From: Mesorhizobium sp. B2-1-1 | GTDB lineage: Bacteria; Pseudomonadota; Alphaproteobacteria; Rhizobiales; Rhizobiaceae | DNA length: 64,000 nt | Reading direction: 5' to 3' | Assembly (NCBI RefSeq): GCF_006442975.2 | Contig: NZ_CP083954.1 | Location: 3,169,501-3,233,500, forward strand | Shown: piece after piece, positions 45,381 to 54,233 of the stretch | How the letters are laid out: each line of letters starts with the position of its first letter | Position numbering within the stretch: position 1 is the stretch's first letter | The notes under the pieces: generated by a model | Database searches by the model: none | What the model saw: only the letters and a program-made list of their open reading frames with translations | What the model was told of the DNA's origin: nothing | Made by a program: the position numbers and the translations under genes

Positions 45381-46541
45381 ATGGACCGGGTGGAACCGAA
45401 GCGCGACGAGACGATGCAGTGGGCAGCGATCACCGGTGTGATCGCGACCGTGTCGGTGTTCGCCATCGCGCAGGGACTGTCCTATCCGCTCTTGAGCTTC
45501 ATCCTGCAGCGGCAGGGCGTTTCGCCTGTCATGATCGGCCTGTCGGCGGCGATGACGCCGATTGGCTTCATCGTCTCGTCGCCGCTCATCCCGTCACTGG
45601 CGCGGCGGTTCGGGGCAGGGCGCACGGCGCTGACCTGCGCGGCGCTTTCGGCGGTCGTGCTGGCGCTGATCGGCTGGACACAGAACGTCTATCTCTGGTT
45701 TCCGCTGCGGTTCCTGATCGGCGCGGTGACCAATCCGCTCTATGTCTTAAGCGAAATCTGGGTGATCGCGCTGGCGCCGCCGGCCCGGCGCGGCCGCATC
45801 ATGGGCGTCTATTCCACGATCATCTCGGCCGGCTTCGCCGCCGGGCCGCTTTGCCTGCTGGCCGTCGGTACGGAGGGCTGGCCGCCATTCCTGGTCGGCA
45901 TTTCCGCTTTCATCTTCTGCGGCGGGTGCCTCGCCCTGGTGGTCGGGCGCCTGCCTAAGGTCGACGAAGCCGGGCATCGGCTTTCGGTGATGGGCTTCAT
46001 GCCGCTCGCCTGGCTGCTTTTGTCGGCAGTAATCGTGGCTGCCGGCTTCGAGCAGGCGGTGCTGGCGCTGTTGCCCGTCTACGGCACGCATTACGGCATC
46101 GCCGAGAACCGCATGTCGGCCCTGCTGTCGACGATGATCGCCGGCAACATCGCCATGCAGGTGCCGCTCGGCCTGCTGGCCGAGCGGCTGACGGCGCGCC
46201 TGGTGCGGTTCATCTGCCTGGTGCTGACGCTGCTCGGCTGTCTGCTGCTGCCGCTATTGATCGAAACGCCGCTGGTCTGGCCGATGATCTTCGTCTGGGG
46301 CGCGGTGTCCTACGGCATTTATACGATGGCGATCATCGAACTCGGCGAGCGTTTCAGCGGCTCGGCGCTAATTGCCGGCAATGCCGCTTTCTCCCTGATG
46401 TGGGGCGTCGGCGGCATCCTCGTCCCGCCGCTTGCGGGCGGCGTGATGGACGGGATCGGCGCGAGCGGCCTGCCGGTGACGCTCGGCGCGATCTGCCTGG
46501 CGCTGGCGGCTGCGACCGTCATCCGGCGGCGGATCGTGTGA
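45381..46541 (+). CDS. MFS transporter (second of a tandem pair)
   Basis: A 386-residue paralogue of the preceding gene (45381 start chosen by alignment with it; ATG 45372 also possible). Helix 1 is WAAITGVIATVSVFAIAQG, the 4-5 loop is IALAPPARRGRIMGVYSTIISAGFAAGP, and the C-terminal half has LLAERLTARLVRFI. The two are about 95 bp apart and arose by tandem duplication. They lie between phospholipase D-like and prolyl oligopeptidase genes, possibly in one transcript with the latter. Confidence 0.85.
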   Translation: MDRVEPKRDETMQWAAITGVIATVSVFAIAQGLSYPLLSFILQRQGVSPVMIGLSAAMTPIGFIVSSPLIPSLARRFGAGRTALTCAALSAVVLALIGWTQNVYLWFPLRFLIGAVTNPLYVLSEIWVIALAPPARRGRIMGVYSTIISAGFAAGPLCLLAVGTEGWPPFLVGISAFIFCGGCLALVVGRLPKVDEAGHRLSVMGFMPLAWLLLSAVIVAAGFEQAVLALLPVYGTHYGIAENRMSALLSTMIAGNIAMQVPLGLLAERLTARLVRFICLVLTLLGCLLLPLLIETPLVWPMIFVWGAVSYGIYTMAIIELGERFSGSALIAGNAAFSLMWGVGGILVPPLAGGVMDGIGASGLPVTLGAICLALAAATVIRRRIV

Positions 46542-46645
46542 CGGCCTGAAGCGATCTGCCGCGATGACGCGGCTTCAACACCTTGAATCCGGCGCCCTTT
46601 GACGCGATGTAGGCAGGGCCGCCCCCCGATTTCCCGGAGACCCCC

Positions 46646-48706
46646 ATGACCATTTCGACGACAAAGCCTGGCTTGGCGACCGATGATCCCTTTCTTTGGC
46701 TGGAGGAAAGGACGAGCAAGGAGGCGCTCGACTGGGTACATCGCCAGAACGAAGTCACGGTGGCGCAATTGCAGGGCGATCCGTCCTACCAGGCGTCGTT
46801 CGAAACCGCGCTCGATCTGATGACCGCCGAGGACAACATAGCCGTTGGCTCCGCGCTCAACGGCTACGTCTATAATTTCTGGCAGGACAAGACCAATGTG
46901 TTGGGCCTGTGGCGCCGCACGACGGTGGCTTCCTACAAGACCGACAGACCGGACTGGGAAACCATCATCGACTTCGACCAGCTCGCGGCGAAGGAGGGAG
47001 TGAAGTGGGTGTTCGGCGGCGCCAGCCGGCTCTACCCCGATTTCAACCGCTGCCTGGTTTCGATGTCGCCTGATGGCGGTGACGCCAGCGAGATGCGCGA
47101 ATTCGACATCGCCGCCAAATCGTTCGTCGAGGACGGTTTTCGCGCGCCCGCTTCCAAGTCCGGTTTCGGCTGGCTCGACAAGGATACGGTGATCGTCTCG
47201 GCAGCCTTCGAAGAGGCCGACAAGACCGAATCCGGCTACCCGCGCGTCGTCAAATTGTGGACGCGCGGCACGGACCTTGAAGACGCGACGCCGATCTTCG
47301 AAGCGCAGAAGGAAGACCTCGCCGTCGGCGCCGGCCTGGAGTTCGATGGCGAGAAGCGGCATTTGTTTCTAACGCGGACGCTCAACTTCTTTGCATCGCA
47401 CAGTTTCCTGCGTCTCCCGTCAGGTGAAAACAGACGCATTCCGTTGCCTGACGACGTTACCGACACGGCGCTCTTCGAGGACCAGATGGTGTTTGGCGTG
47501 CGTACGCCTTGGACGGCGCAGGATGGAACGGCCTGCCGGCCGGACGGGCTCTATTCGTTCGATTTCGCTCATTGGATCGAGACCGGCAGTTTCGGCGCCA
47601 TCGAGACCTTGCTCGCGCCGGCGCATCGCGTGTCCATCGCCGCTCTCGCCAGGACGCAGGACCACCTGTTCATCAGCCTGATGGACAATGTGCGCGGCAA
47701 GGTTGTGGCCTGCGAACGCAGGGACAGCGCCTGGTCGCTGAAACCGGTCGCATTGCCGGAAAACGGCACGGTAGGCATCAGCCATGCCGAACATTTCGGC
47801 GCCAGCGTCTCCTTCTCTTTCACCGATTTCCTGACGCCGAGTTCGATCATCTGGTCCGACGACAATGGCGAGACGCTCGCCACAGTGAAGTCGCAGCCGT
47901 CGCGGTTCGATGCTTCGCAGCTCGTCTCGGAACAGTTCGAGGCGCGCTCGAAGGACGGCACGATGATCCCCTATTTCGTCGTCAGGCGGCGTGACCAGAA
48001 GGGCCCGGTGCCGACGCTGCTCTACGGCTATGGCGGCTTCGAAGTGCCTTTGCTGCCTGGCTATGCCGGCGTGCGCGGCAGGCTGTGGCTGGAGAAGGGC
48101 AATGCCTATGTGCAGGCCTGCATCCGCGGCGGGGGCGAGTTCGGCCCGGCCTGGCACCAGACAGCGCTCAAGGGCAACCGGCAGAACGCTTTCGACGATT
48201 TCGCGGCGGTCGCGCAGGATGTCGTCAGGCGCGGCATTGCGACAGCTGCCTCGCTCGGCATCCAGGGCGGCTCGAATGGCGGCCTGCTGACGGGCGTCTC
48301 GTTGACGCAGCATCCGGAGCTGTTCGGCGCCGTGATCATCGAGGTGCCGCTGCTCGACATGCTGCGCTACACCGAATTGCCGCCCGGCGCGTCGTGGATG
48401 GCCGAATATGGCGATCCGTCGAAGCCGGAAGATGCGACCTGGCTGGCCGCCTACTCGCCTTACCAGCATGTCGAGGCCGGTGCCTATCCGCCGGTGCTGC
48501 TCACCACCTCGACCGCCGACGACCGGGTGCATCCCGGCCATGCGCGCAAGATGGCCGCCCGCCTGCAGGAGGCCGGCCACGCCGGGACGCTCTTCTTCGA
48601 AGAGACCGAGGGCGGCCATGGCGGCCGCGGCGACCGCCGGCCGCAGGCGGCACAGGCCGCGATGAAGTACGTTTTCCTGCAGAGGACGCTGGGCGGGAAG
48701 GGCTGA
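46646..48706 (+). CDS. prolyl oligopeptidase family serine peptidase (S9A)
   Basis: A 686-residue peptidase. The N-terminal part is a seven-bladed propeller (start DDPFLWLEERTSKEALDWV is typical), and the C-terminal alpha/beta hydrolase has S543 in GIQGGSNGGLLTG, D625 (or 626) in TADDRVHPGH and H658 in EGGHGG. It should cleave short proline-containing peptides in the cytoplasm. No signal peptide. A CCCGGAGACCCCCATG context gives a good ribosome site. Confidence 0.9.
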   Translation: MTISTTKPGLATDDPFLWLEERTSKEALDWVHRQNEVTVAQLQGDPSYQASFETALDLMTAEDNIAVGSALNGYVYNFWQDKTNVLGLWRRTTVASYKTDRPDWETIIDFDQLAAKEGVKWVFGGASRLYPDFNRCLVSMSPDGGDASEMREFDIAAKSFVEDGFRAPASKSGFGWLDKDTVIVSAAFEEADKTESGYPRVVKLWTRGTDLEDATPIFEAQKEDLAVGAGLEFDGEKRHLFLTRTLNFFASHSFLRLPSGENRRIPLPDDVTDTALFEDQMVFGVRTPWTAQDGTACRPDGLYSFDFAHWIETGSFGAIETLLAPAHRVSIAALARTQDHLFISLMDNVRGKVVACERRDSAWSLKPVALPENGTVGISHAEHFGASVSFSFTDFLTPSSIIWSDDNGETLATVKSQPSRFDASQLVSEQFEARSKDGTMIPYFVVRRRDQKGPVPTLLYGYGGFEVPLLPGYAGVRGRLWLEKGNAYVQACIRGGGEFGPAWHQTALKGNRQNAFDDFAAVAQDVVRRGIATAASLGIQGGSNGGLLTGVSLTQHPELFGAVIIEVPLLDMLRYTELPPGASWMAEYGDPSKPEDATWLAAYSPYQHVEAGAYPPVLLTTSTADDRVHPGHARKMAARLQEAGHAGTLFFEETEGGHGGRGDRRPQAAQAAMKYVFLQRTLGGKG

Positions 48707-48963
48707 ACCGAAAGCCTTCGGACCGGAGCGAAGGGTGGTTCACCTCGAACCTTCTTTGCTCTAAGGTGCCTTCATGGCTCCCGTGGTGACATTGGCCGGC
48801 CTTTTCGGGGTTCGGGCATTTGGGGGCGCGGTGACGCCGTCGCTGCGCACGTTGCGCGCCGAGCTTTTGCGGCTTTGCGCCCGCATAGGCTATTCGCCAC
48901 CCGCTATCCTCTGAAGAATCCGCCCCGGCGCAGCCGGATTGGTTCCAGAGGAAGATCAGATCC

Positions 48964-50343
48964 ATGACCTATCAAAATTATTCGCTGAAGCAGCTTCAGC
49001 AGATCGATGCCGCGCATCATCTGCACCCGTTCACCGACCATAGGGAACTGCGCGAGGCCGGATCGCGCATCATCACCCACGCCAACGGTCCCTTCATCTA
49101 CGATTCCGAAGGGAACGAACTTCTCGACGGCATGGCGGGGCTGTGGTGCGTCAATATCGGCTATGGCCGCGACGAGCTCGCCGAGGCTGCCTATGCGCAG
49201 ATGAAGGAGCTGCCTTACTACAATTCCTTCTTTAAATGCTCGACACCGACGCCTGTGCTTCTGTCGAAGAAGCTGGCGGAGATCGCGCCGAAGACCATCA
49301 ACCAGGTGTTCTATGGTTCTTCCGGTTCGGAAGCCAACGACACCGCGCTCAGGCTCGTGCGCCACTATTGGGTGCTCGAAGGCAAGCCGCAGAAGAACCG
49401 CGTCATCTCGCGCAAGATGGCCTATCACGGCTCGACCATCGCCGGCACGTCGCTCGGCGGCATGGACGCCATGCACAAGCAGCTCAACGGAGAGGTGCCC
49501 AACATCGTCCATGTGATGACGCCGTACGCCTATGAGCTGTCGCTGCCGGGCGAGAGCGATCATGATTTCGGCCTGCGCGCGGCAAAGGCGGTCGAGGACG
49601 CCATCCTCGAAGCCGGCGCCGACAAGGTCGCCGCCTTCATTGGCGAGCCGGTGATGGGAGCCGGCGGCGTGAAGATCCCCCCGGCAAGCTATTGGCCCGA
49701 GATACAGCGCATCTGCCGCAAATACGATGTGCTGCTGATGCTGGACGAGGTCATCACCGGCTATGGCCGCACGGGCGAATGGTTTGCCGCGCAGACGCTT
49801 GGCATCGAGGCCGACACCATCACCACCGCCAAGGCGCTGACGTCGGGCTACCAGCCGCTGTCGGCGCTGCTGGTCGGCGATCGCATTGCCTCGACGCTGA
49901 TCGAGAAGGGCGGCGAGTTCAATCACGGTTATACCTATTCCGGCCACCCCGTGGCTTGCGCCGTGGCGCTGAAGAACCTGGAGATCATGGAGCGGGAGGG
50001 TCTGGTCGACCGCGTCAGGAGCGACACCGGGCCCTATTTCGCCAAGGCGCTGCAAGAGCGCATCGCCGGGCACGAGCTGGTCGGCGAGGTGCGTTCGATC
50101 GGGCTGATGGGTGCGATCGAGATCGTCAAGGACAAGGCGACCAAGGAGCGGTTCCTGCCGGCTGGAAGTGCCGCGGTGACCGTGCGCGACCATGCGATCG
50201 CCAACGGCATGATGCTGCGCGCCACCGGCGACACAATGATCCTCTCACCGCCGCTGATCTGGACCCACGACACGATTGATATGGCCTGCGAGCGTGTCGG
50301 CAAGGCGCTCGACCTGGCGCAAGCGGATCTGCGCAAACGGTAA
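48964..50343 (+). CDS. class III aminotransferase (omega-amino acid:pyruvate type)
   Basis: A 459-residue PLP enzyme of the class III aminotransferase family. The Schiff-base lysine is K290 in TTAKALTSGYQPLS; upstream MLDEVITGYGRTGEWF supplies the Asp that pairs with the PLP ring nitrogen. GMAGLWCVNIGYGRDELAEAA near the start and YYNSFFKCSTPTPV resemble beta-alanine or putrescine:pyruvate aminotransferases. The amino donor is not readable. The 256-bp gap before it shows a GC-rich hairpin but no clear gene. Confidence 0.85.
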   Translation: MTYQNYSLKQLQQIDAAHHLHPFTDHRELREAGSRIITHANGPFIYDSEGNELLDGMAGLWCVNIGYGRDELAEAAYAQMKELPYYNSFFKCSTPTPVLLSKKLAEIAPKTINQVFYGSSGSEANDTALRLVRHYWVLEGKPQKNRVISRKMAYHGSTIAGTSLGGMDAMHKQLNGEVPNIVHVMTPYAYELSLPGESDHDFGLRAAKAVEDAILEAGADKVAAFIGEPVMGAGGVKIPPASYWPEIQRICRKYDVLLMLDEVITGYGRTGEWFAAQTLGIEADTITTAKALTSGYQPLSALLVGDRIASTLIEKGGEFNHGYTYSGHPVACAVALKNLEIMEREGLVDRVRSDTGPYFAKALQERIAGHELVGEVRSIGLMGAIEIVKDKATKERFLPAGSAAVTVRDHAIANGMMLRATGDTMILSPPLIWTHDTIDMACERVGKALDLAQADLRKR

Positions 50344-50478
50344 AAGAAATGGCCGGGCGTTCGTGATCGAGACGCCCGGCCGTCGGTGACCCAATGCCGG
50401 TCCCAGACGACCGAGGGTTCCGGTCGCCGGCGCTATCGGTTACAACCCGCCAAGGCAGTTTTGCCGACGGGGAACGCG

Positions 50479-51123
50479 ATGGCCGGACAACCGCTCAACC
50501 AGCCCGCCGAAATCCCGGCTGAGCTCGATCGCTGGAATTGGGGCGCCTTCTTCCTCAACTGGATCTGGGGCATCGGCAACTCCACCTTCATCGCCCTGCT
50601 GGCGCTGATCCCGATCGTCAACATCGTCATGATCTTCGTGCTCGGCGCGCGCGGCAGCCGCTGGGCATGGCGGAACCGGGTGTGGCGCGATGCCGAGCAG
50701 TTCCGCAGAACGCAGCGCAACTGGGCGATCGCCGGTCTTGCCGTCTGGGTGCTTAGTATCGGGGGCTGCGCGACGATGGTCGGCGGCATCCCTTTCATGA
50801 TCAAAGGCAGTGACGCCTATCACATGACCATGGAGGTCGTTCGCGCCGATACCCGGGTGAAAGCCGCTATCGGCGACGACGTGACCGCCAATTTCTGGGT
50901 CGGCGGCCATCTCAACGTCAACGCAGATGGGACGGGTGACGCGCAGTTCAGCATTCCCATCCACGGCGCCAAGGGAAAGGGCACGGTGTTTTCGCATCTT
51001 GTTCGCAATGCAGGCACGTGGAGCACGCACCTGCTCGTGGTCCGGGTCGAGGGCGCCGATGCGCCGATCGTGCTGACCAATGAAGATCACGTGCCGATCC
51101 CGAACGCGGCAATCGGAATATGA
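50479..51123 (+). CDS. membrane protein with Coa1/Tim21-like C-terminal domain
   Basis: A 214-residue protein starting MAGQPLNQPAEIPAELDRWNWGAFFLNWIWGI. Two or three membrane helices follow (ALLALIPIVNIVMIFVLG and NWAIAGLAVWVLSIGGC), then a soluble domain (MTMEVVRADTRVKAAIGDDVTANFWVGGHLNVNADGTGDAQFSIPIHGAKGKGTV) that matches the cytochrome oxidase assembly factor 1-like (Coa1) fold. GGGGAA precedes the ATG. The actual role in rhizobia is unknown; a part in inner-membrane assembly is an inference from the domain. Confidence 0.7.
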   Translation: MAGQPLNQPAEIPAELDRWNWGAFFLNWIWGIGNSTFIALLALIPIVNIVMIFVLGARGSRWAWRNRVWRDAEQFRRTQRNWAIAGLAVWVLSIGGCATMVGGIPFMIKGSDAYHMTMEVVRADTRVKAAIGDDVTANFWVGGHLNVNADGTGDAQFSIPIHGAKGKGTVFSHLVRNAGTWSTHLLVVRVEGADAPIVLTNEDHVPIPNAAIGI

Positions 51124-51150
51124 GGGATGTCGGATCCTGGAACGCAAAAA

Positions 51151-51172
51151 CCGCGCCCCACCGGGAACGCGG
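51151..51172. terminator. hairpin between the Coa1-like gene and mmsB
   Basis: CCGCG (51151-51155) and CGCGG (51168-51172) form a stem with extra C/G pairing inside. A-runs and T-runs lie on both sides (AAAAA at 51146-51150, CTTT at 51173-51176), so it could terminate in both directions: after the Coa1-like gene on the plus strand and distally after mmsB on the minus strand. The remaining interval up to 51393 shows nothing else. Confidence 0.4.
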
Positions 51173-51393
51173 CTTTGCCAGATACGCTTGGCGTTTCGCT
51201 ACGCAAACACTTGGCGAAACTTACGGGCTCCGGTACGCGAGACCTGATCCGGAGCGCCGGGCGGACGCGATATCCGCCTCGCAGTCCGTTTTATAGGGAC
51301 ATCGTTACCGCGGAGTTATCGAGAGCTTAAGCAAACCTAAATTTTGCGGTTCTCCGGCGAGGCGTACGAAAGAAAACGAGCTTTATCAATTGC

Positions 51394-52278
51394 TTATTGA
51401 TTGGCGCCGCGCAGAAAATTTATGATCCCGGAAAAATCGGCGCCGGCATTCCCTTGCGCGTTGAACAGGCCGTAGAGCTGTGTCGCTTCGGCGCCAAGCG
51501 GTGTCACCGCGCCCGCGGCTTGTGCGGCTTCCTGCGACAGCTTCAAATCCTTCAGCATGAGTGCGGCGGCGAAGCCGGGCTTGTAGTCGCGGTTAGCGGG
51601 CGAGGTCGGCACCGGGCCGGGCACCGGGCAATAGGTGGTCAGCGACCAGCACTGGCCTGAAGAGGTTGAGGCAACGTCGAACAGGGCCTGGTGCGCCAGG
51701 CCGAGCTTTTCGGCCAGCACGAAGGCCTCGGCGACGCCGATCATCGAAATGCCGAGAATCATGTTGTTGCAGATCTTGGCCGCCTGGCCGGCGCCGTCGC
51801 CGCCGCAATGGACGATGCGCCCGGCCATGGGCTTCAGGATCGGCTCGGCGGCGGCGAAGGCGTCGTCCGAGCCGCCGGCCATGAAAGTCAGCGTGCCGGC
51901 GGCGGCACCGCCGGTGCCGCCCGAGACCGGCGCATCAACCGACAGCAGGCCGTGCTTTGCGGCGATGGCATGCGCCTTGCGCGCCGATTCGACGTCGATG
52001 GTCGAGGAATCGATGAAAAGCGCGCCCTTCTTTGCCTTGGACGCGATGTCTTCGTAGACCGACAGGACATGCTTGCCGGCGGGCAGCATGGTAATGACAA
52101 CATCCGCATCTTTCACTGCGGTCAAGGCATTGGCCATGATCGTAACGCCATGTTCTTTGGCGACGGTGAGGTTTTCGGACATTAGGTCGTAGCCGTGCAC
52201 GGCATACCCCGCTTTGACCAGGTTCGCCGCCATTGGATTGCCCATATTCCCAAGGCCGATGAAGGCGATTGTGGTCAT
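51394..52278 (-). CDS. mmsB: 3-hydroxyisobutyrate dehydrogenase
   Basis: A 294-residue NAD-dependent beta-hydroxyacid dehydrogenase. The Rossmann start is TTIAFIGLGNMGNPMAANLVKAGY; the substrate motif is DAPVSGGTGGAAAGTL, and the catalytic lysine is in AGQAAKICNNMILG. It oxidises 3-hydroxyisobutyrate to methylmalonate semialdehyde in valine degradation. GGGAGA precedes the ATG at 52278. The gene follows an acyl-CoA dehydrogenase on the same strand, consistent with the valine pathway order. Confidence 0.92.
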   Translation of the reverse strand: MTTIAFIGLGNMGNPMAANLVKAGYAVHGYDLMSENLTVAKEHGVTIMANALTAVKDADVVITMLPAGKHVLSVYEDIASKAKKGALFIDSSTIDVESARKAHAIAAKHGLLSVDAPVSGGTGGAAAGTLTFMAGGSDDAFAAAEPILKPMAGRIVHCGGDGAGQAAKICNNMILGISMIGVAEAFVLAEKLGLAHQALFDVASTSSGQCWSLTTYCPVPGPVPTSPANRDYKPGFAAALMLKDLKLSQEAAQAAGAVTPLGAEATQLYGLFNAQGNAGADFSGIINFLRGANQ

Positions 52279-52304
52279 TGTGTCTCTCCCGGAGTTTGCA
52301 CGCT

Positions 52305-53471
52305 TCAGCGACCGATCAACGCGCGGGCGATGATGACGCGCATGATCTCGTTGGTGCCTTCGAGGATCTGATGCACACGCAGGTCGCGCACCAGTTTCTC
52401 GATGCCGTAATCGTGCAGGTAACCGTAGCCGCCGAGCAGCTGCAGCGCATCGTTGGCGACGTTGAAACCGGTGTCGGTGACGAAGCGCTTGGCCATTGCC
52501 GACCATTTCGAGGCATCCGGTGCCTTGCGGTCGAGCTTGGAAGCGGCGGCATAAAGAAAGATGCGCGCCGCCTGCAACTCGGTTTCCATATCGGCCAGCC
52601 GGAACTGCAGCGCCTGGAACTGGTTGATCCTGGAGCCGAATGCCTTGCGCTCGGCGGTGTATGACAGCGCCTTGTCGAGCGCCGACTGGGCCCCGCCAAC
52701 CGAACAGGCGGCAATGTTCAGCCGGCCGCCATCGAGCCCGGCCATGGCGATGCCGAAGCCGGCGCCTTCGCCTGACAAAAGGTTTTCGGCCGGCACCTTG
52801 CAATCCTCGAAAATGACCTGGCGGGTCGACTGCATATGCCAGCCCATCTTGTGCTCATTGGCGCCGAAGGAGAGGCCTGGCGCATCTTTCGGCACGACGA
52901 TGGTGGAAATGCCTTTCGGTCCCTCGGCGCCGGTGCGCACCATGACGGCATAGACATCGCTGTCGCCGGCGCCGGAGATGAACTGCTTAGCGCCGTTCAG
53001 CACGTAGTCGCCGCCGCTCTTCACCGCCCGCGTCTTCAATGCGGCGGCGTCGGAGCCGGAACCCGGCTCGGTCAGGCAATAGCTCGCCAGCCACTCCATG
53101 GAGGTCAGCTTCGGCAGGAAGCGCCGGCGCTGGGCGTCGTCGCCGAAACGGTCAATCATCGAGGCCACCATATTGTGGATCGAGATGAAGGAAGAAAAGG
53201 CCGGGTCGGCGTGGGACAGCGCTTCGAAGATCAGCACGGCGTCGAGCCGGCCGAGCGCGGAGCCGCCGACATCGTCCCTGACATAGATGCCGCCGAGGCC
53301 CAGCGGGCCAGTCTCGCGGATCACGTCGGCGGGGAAATGCTTATTGCGGTCCCAGTCTAGCGCATTCGGCGCGACGCGATCGGCGGCGAAGGCCTGAGCC
53401 ATTTCCTGGATGGCGCGCTGGTCCTCGTTGAGTTCGAACTGGCTGGTGCTCGCATCGACCGCGGCGTCCAT
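52305..53471 (-). CDS. acyl-CoA dehydrogenase, isobutyryl-CoA type
   Basis: A 388-residue acyl-CoA dehydrogenase. FAD and substrate motifs include YCLTEPGSGSDAAALKT (the family's YxLTEPxAGSD) and the C-terminal HQILEGTNEIMRVIIARAL with the likely catalytic Glu. The start at 53471 is ATG. Its stop lies 26 bp before mmsB, so the pair probably carries out the isobutyryl-CoA to methylmalonate semialdehyde steps of valine breakdown with an enoyl-CoA hydratase and hydrolase encoded elsewhere. The chain-length specificity is an inference from this linkage. Confidence 0.88.
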   Translation of the reverse strand: MDAAVDASTSQFELNEDQRAIQEMAQAFAADRVAPNALDWDRNKHFPADVIRETGPLGLGGIYVRDDVGGSALGRLDAVLIFEALSHADPAFSSFISIHNMVASMIDRFGDDAQRRRFLPKLTSMEWLASYCLTEPGSGSDAAALKTRAVKSGGDYVLNGAKQFISGAGDSDVYAVMVRTGAEGPKGISTIVVPKDAPGLSFGANEHKMGWHMQSTRQVIFEDCKVPAENLLSGEGAGFGIAMAGLDGGRLNIAACSVGGAQSALDKALSYTAERKAFGSRINQFQALQFRLADMETELQAARIFLYAAASKLDRKAPDASKWSAMAKRFVTDTGFNVANDALQLLGGYGYLHDYGIEKLVRDLRVHQILEGTNEIMRVIIARALIGR

Positions 53472-53615
53472 GGCGTGCTCCCTATATACTGGCCAGCTGG
53501 CTCGCTGGCCTGTCGTTTTTGGCTTTGCGCGCGCACCAATCTAGACCAATGATGCCGCCGCGCAACCCGAGCCGCCGCGGAGCGGCTGTGCGTCAATGCA
53601 TGCCCGGAGCAAGAT

Positions 53616-54230
53616 GTGACGACAAAATTCGATGAGCTGCTAGAGCGGTTCCACGCCTATCTCGCTTCCGTGGGTGACTTCCTGGTGCAGGATGCGGTGG
53701 CGCGCATAGGGTGGGATATGCCCGCCCGCGAGCTTGAACCGCACTCACTCGGCTGCCTGCGCCATCTCGATCGCGCCGCCGAATTGACGCCGGCGCGGAC
53801 CAAGCAGCTGGTGCAATTTCTGGCGCAGGAGCGCGGCGAATTGCGCTGGGGCCAGACCTACGGCGAGTCGGATTTCGGCAAGGCGTTCATCGACAATTAT
53901 GGCTGGCTCGAAGTATTCGGCACCCGCGGCCACTTCGCCAACGACGAGGTCGCCGCCGGCGTGCTGATCCTTGGGCCTGATATCGTCTATCCCGACCACC
54001 ATCATGTCGCCGAGGAGATCTATATCCCGCTGACCGGCGGCACCGAGTGGCGCATGGGCGAGGACAGCTTTCACAAGCGAGAGGCCGGCGAGGTCATCCA
54101 CCACGCTTCTAAGGTCAATCACGCCATGCGCACCGGCAAGGAGCCGTTGCTGGCGCTCTATATCTGGCGCGGCGGGCCGCTGGCGCAGAAATCCACGATC
54201 ACCGGGACCGCGACGCAGGGCAGGGGCTGA
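53616..54230 (+). CDS. cupin protein of the DMSP lyase (DddL/DddQ) family
   Basis: A 204-residue cupin starting at GTG 53616 (GGAG six bases upstream; the ATG at 53614 is out of frame). The cupin motif 1 region reads VYPDHHHVAEEIYIPLTGG, giving H128-H130, E134 and Y136 as likely metal and catalytic residues, and motif 2 is HHASKVNHAMRT with H169. The N-terminal 100 residues are helical. This matches DMSP lyases of the DddL/DddQ type, which release dimethyl sulfide and acrylate. Whether a soil rhizobium uses it on DMSP or on another substrate is unknown. It ends 3 bp before cobQ. Confidence 0.75.
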   Translation: MTTKFDELLERFHAYLASVGDFLVQDAVARIGWDMPARELEPHSLGCLRHLDRAAELTPARTKQLVQFLAQERGELRWGQTYGESDFGKAFIDNYGWLEVFGTRGHFANDEVAAGVLILGPDIVYPDHHHVAEEIYIPLTGGTEWRMGEDSFHKREAGEVIHHASKVNHAMRTGKEPLLALYIWRGGPLAQKSTITGTATQGRG

Positions 54231-54233
54231 GCC

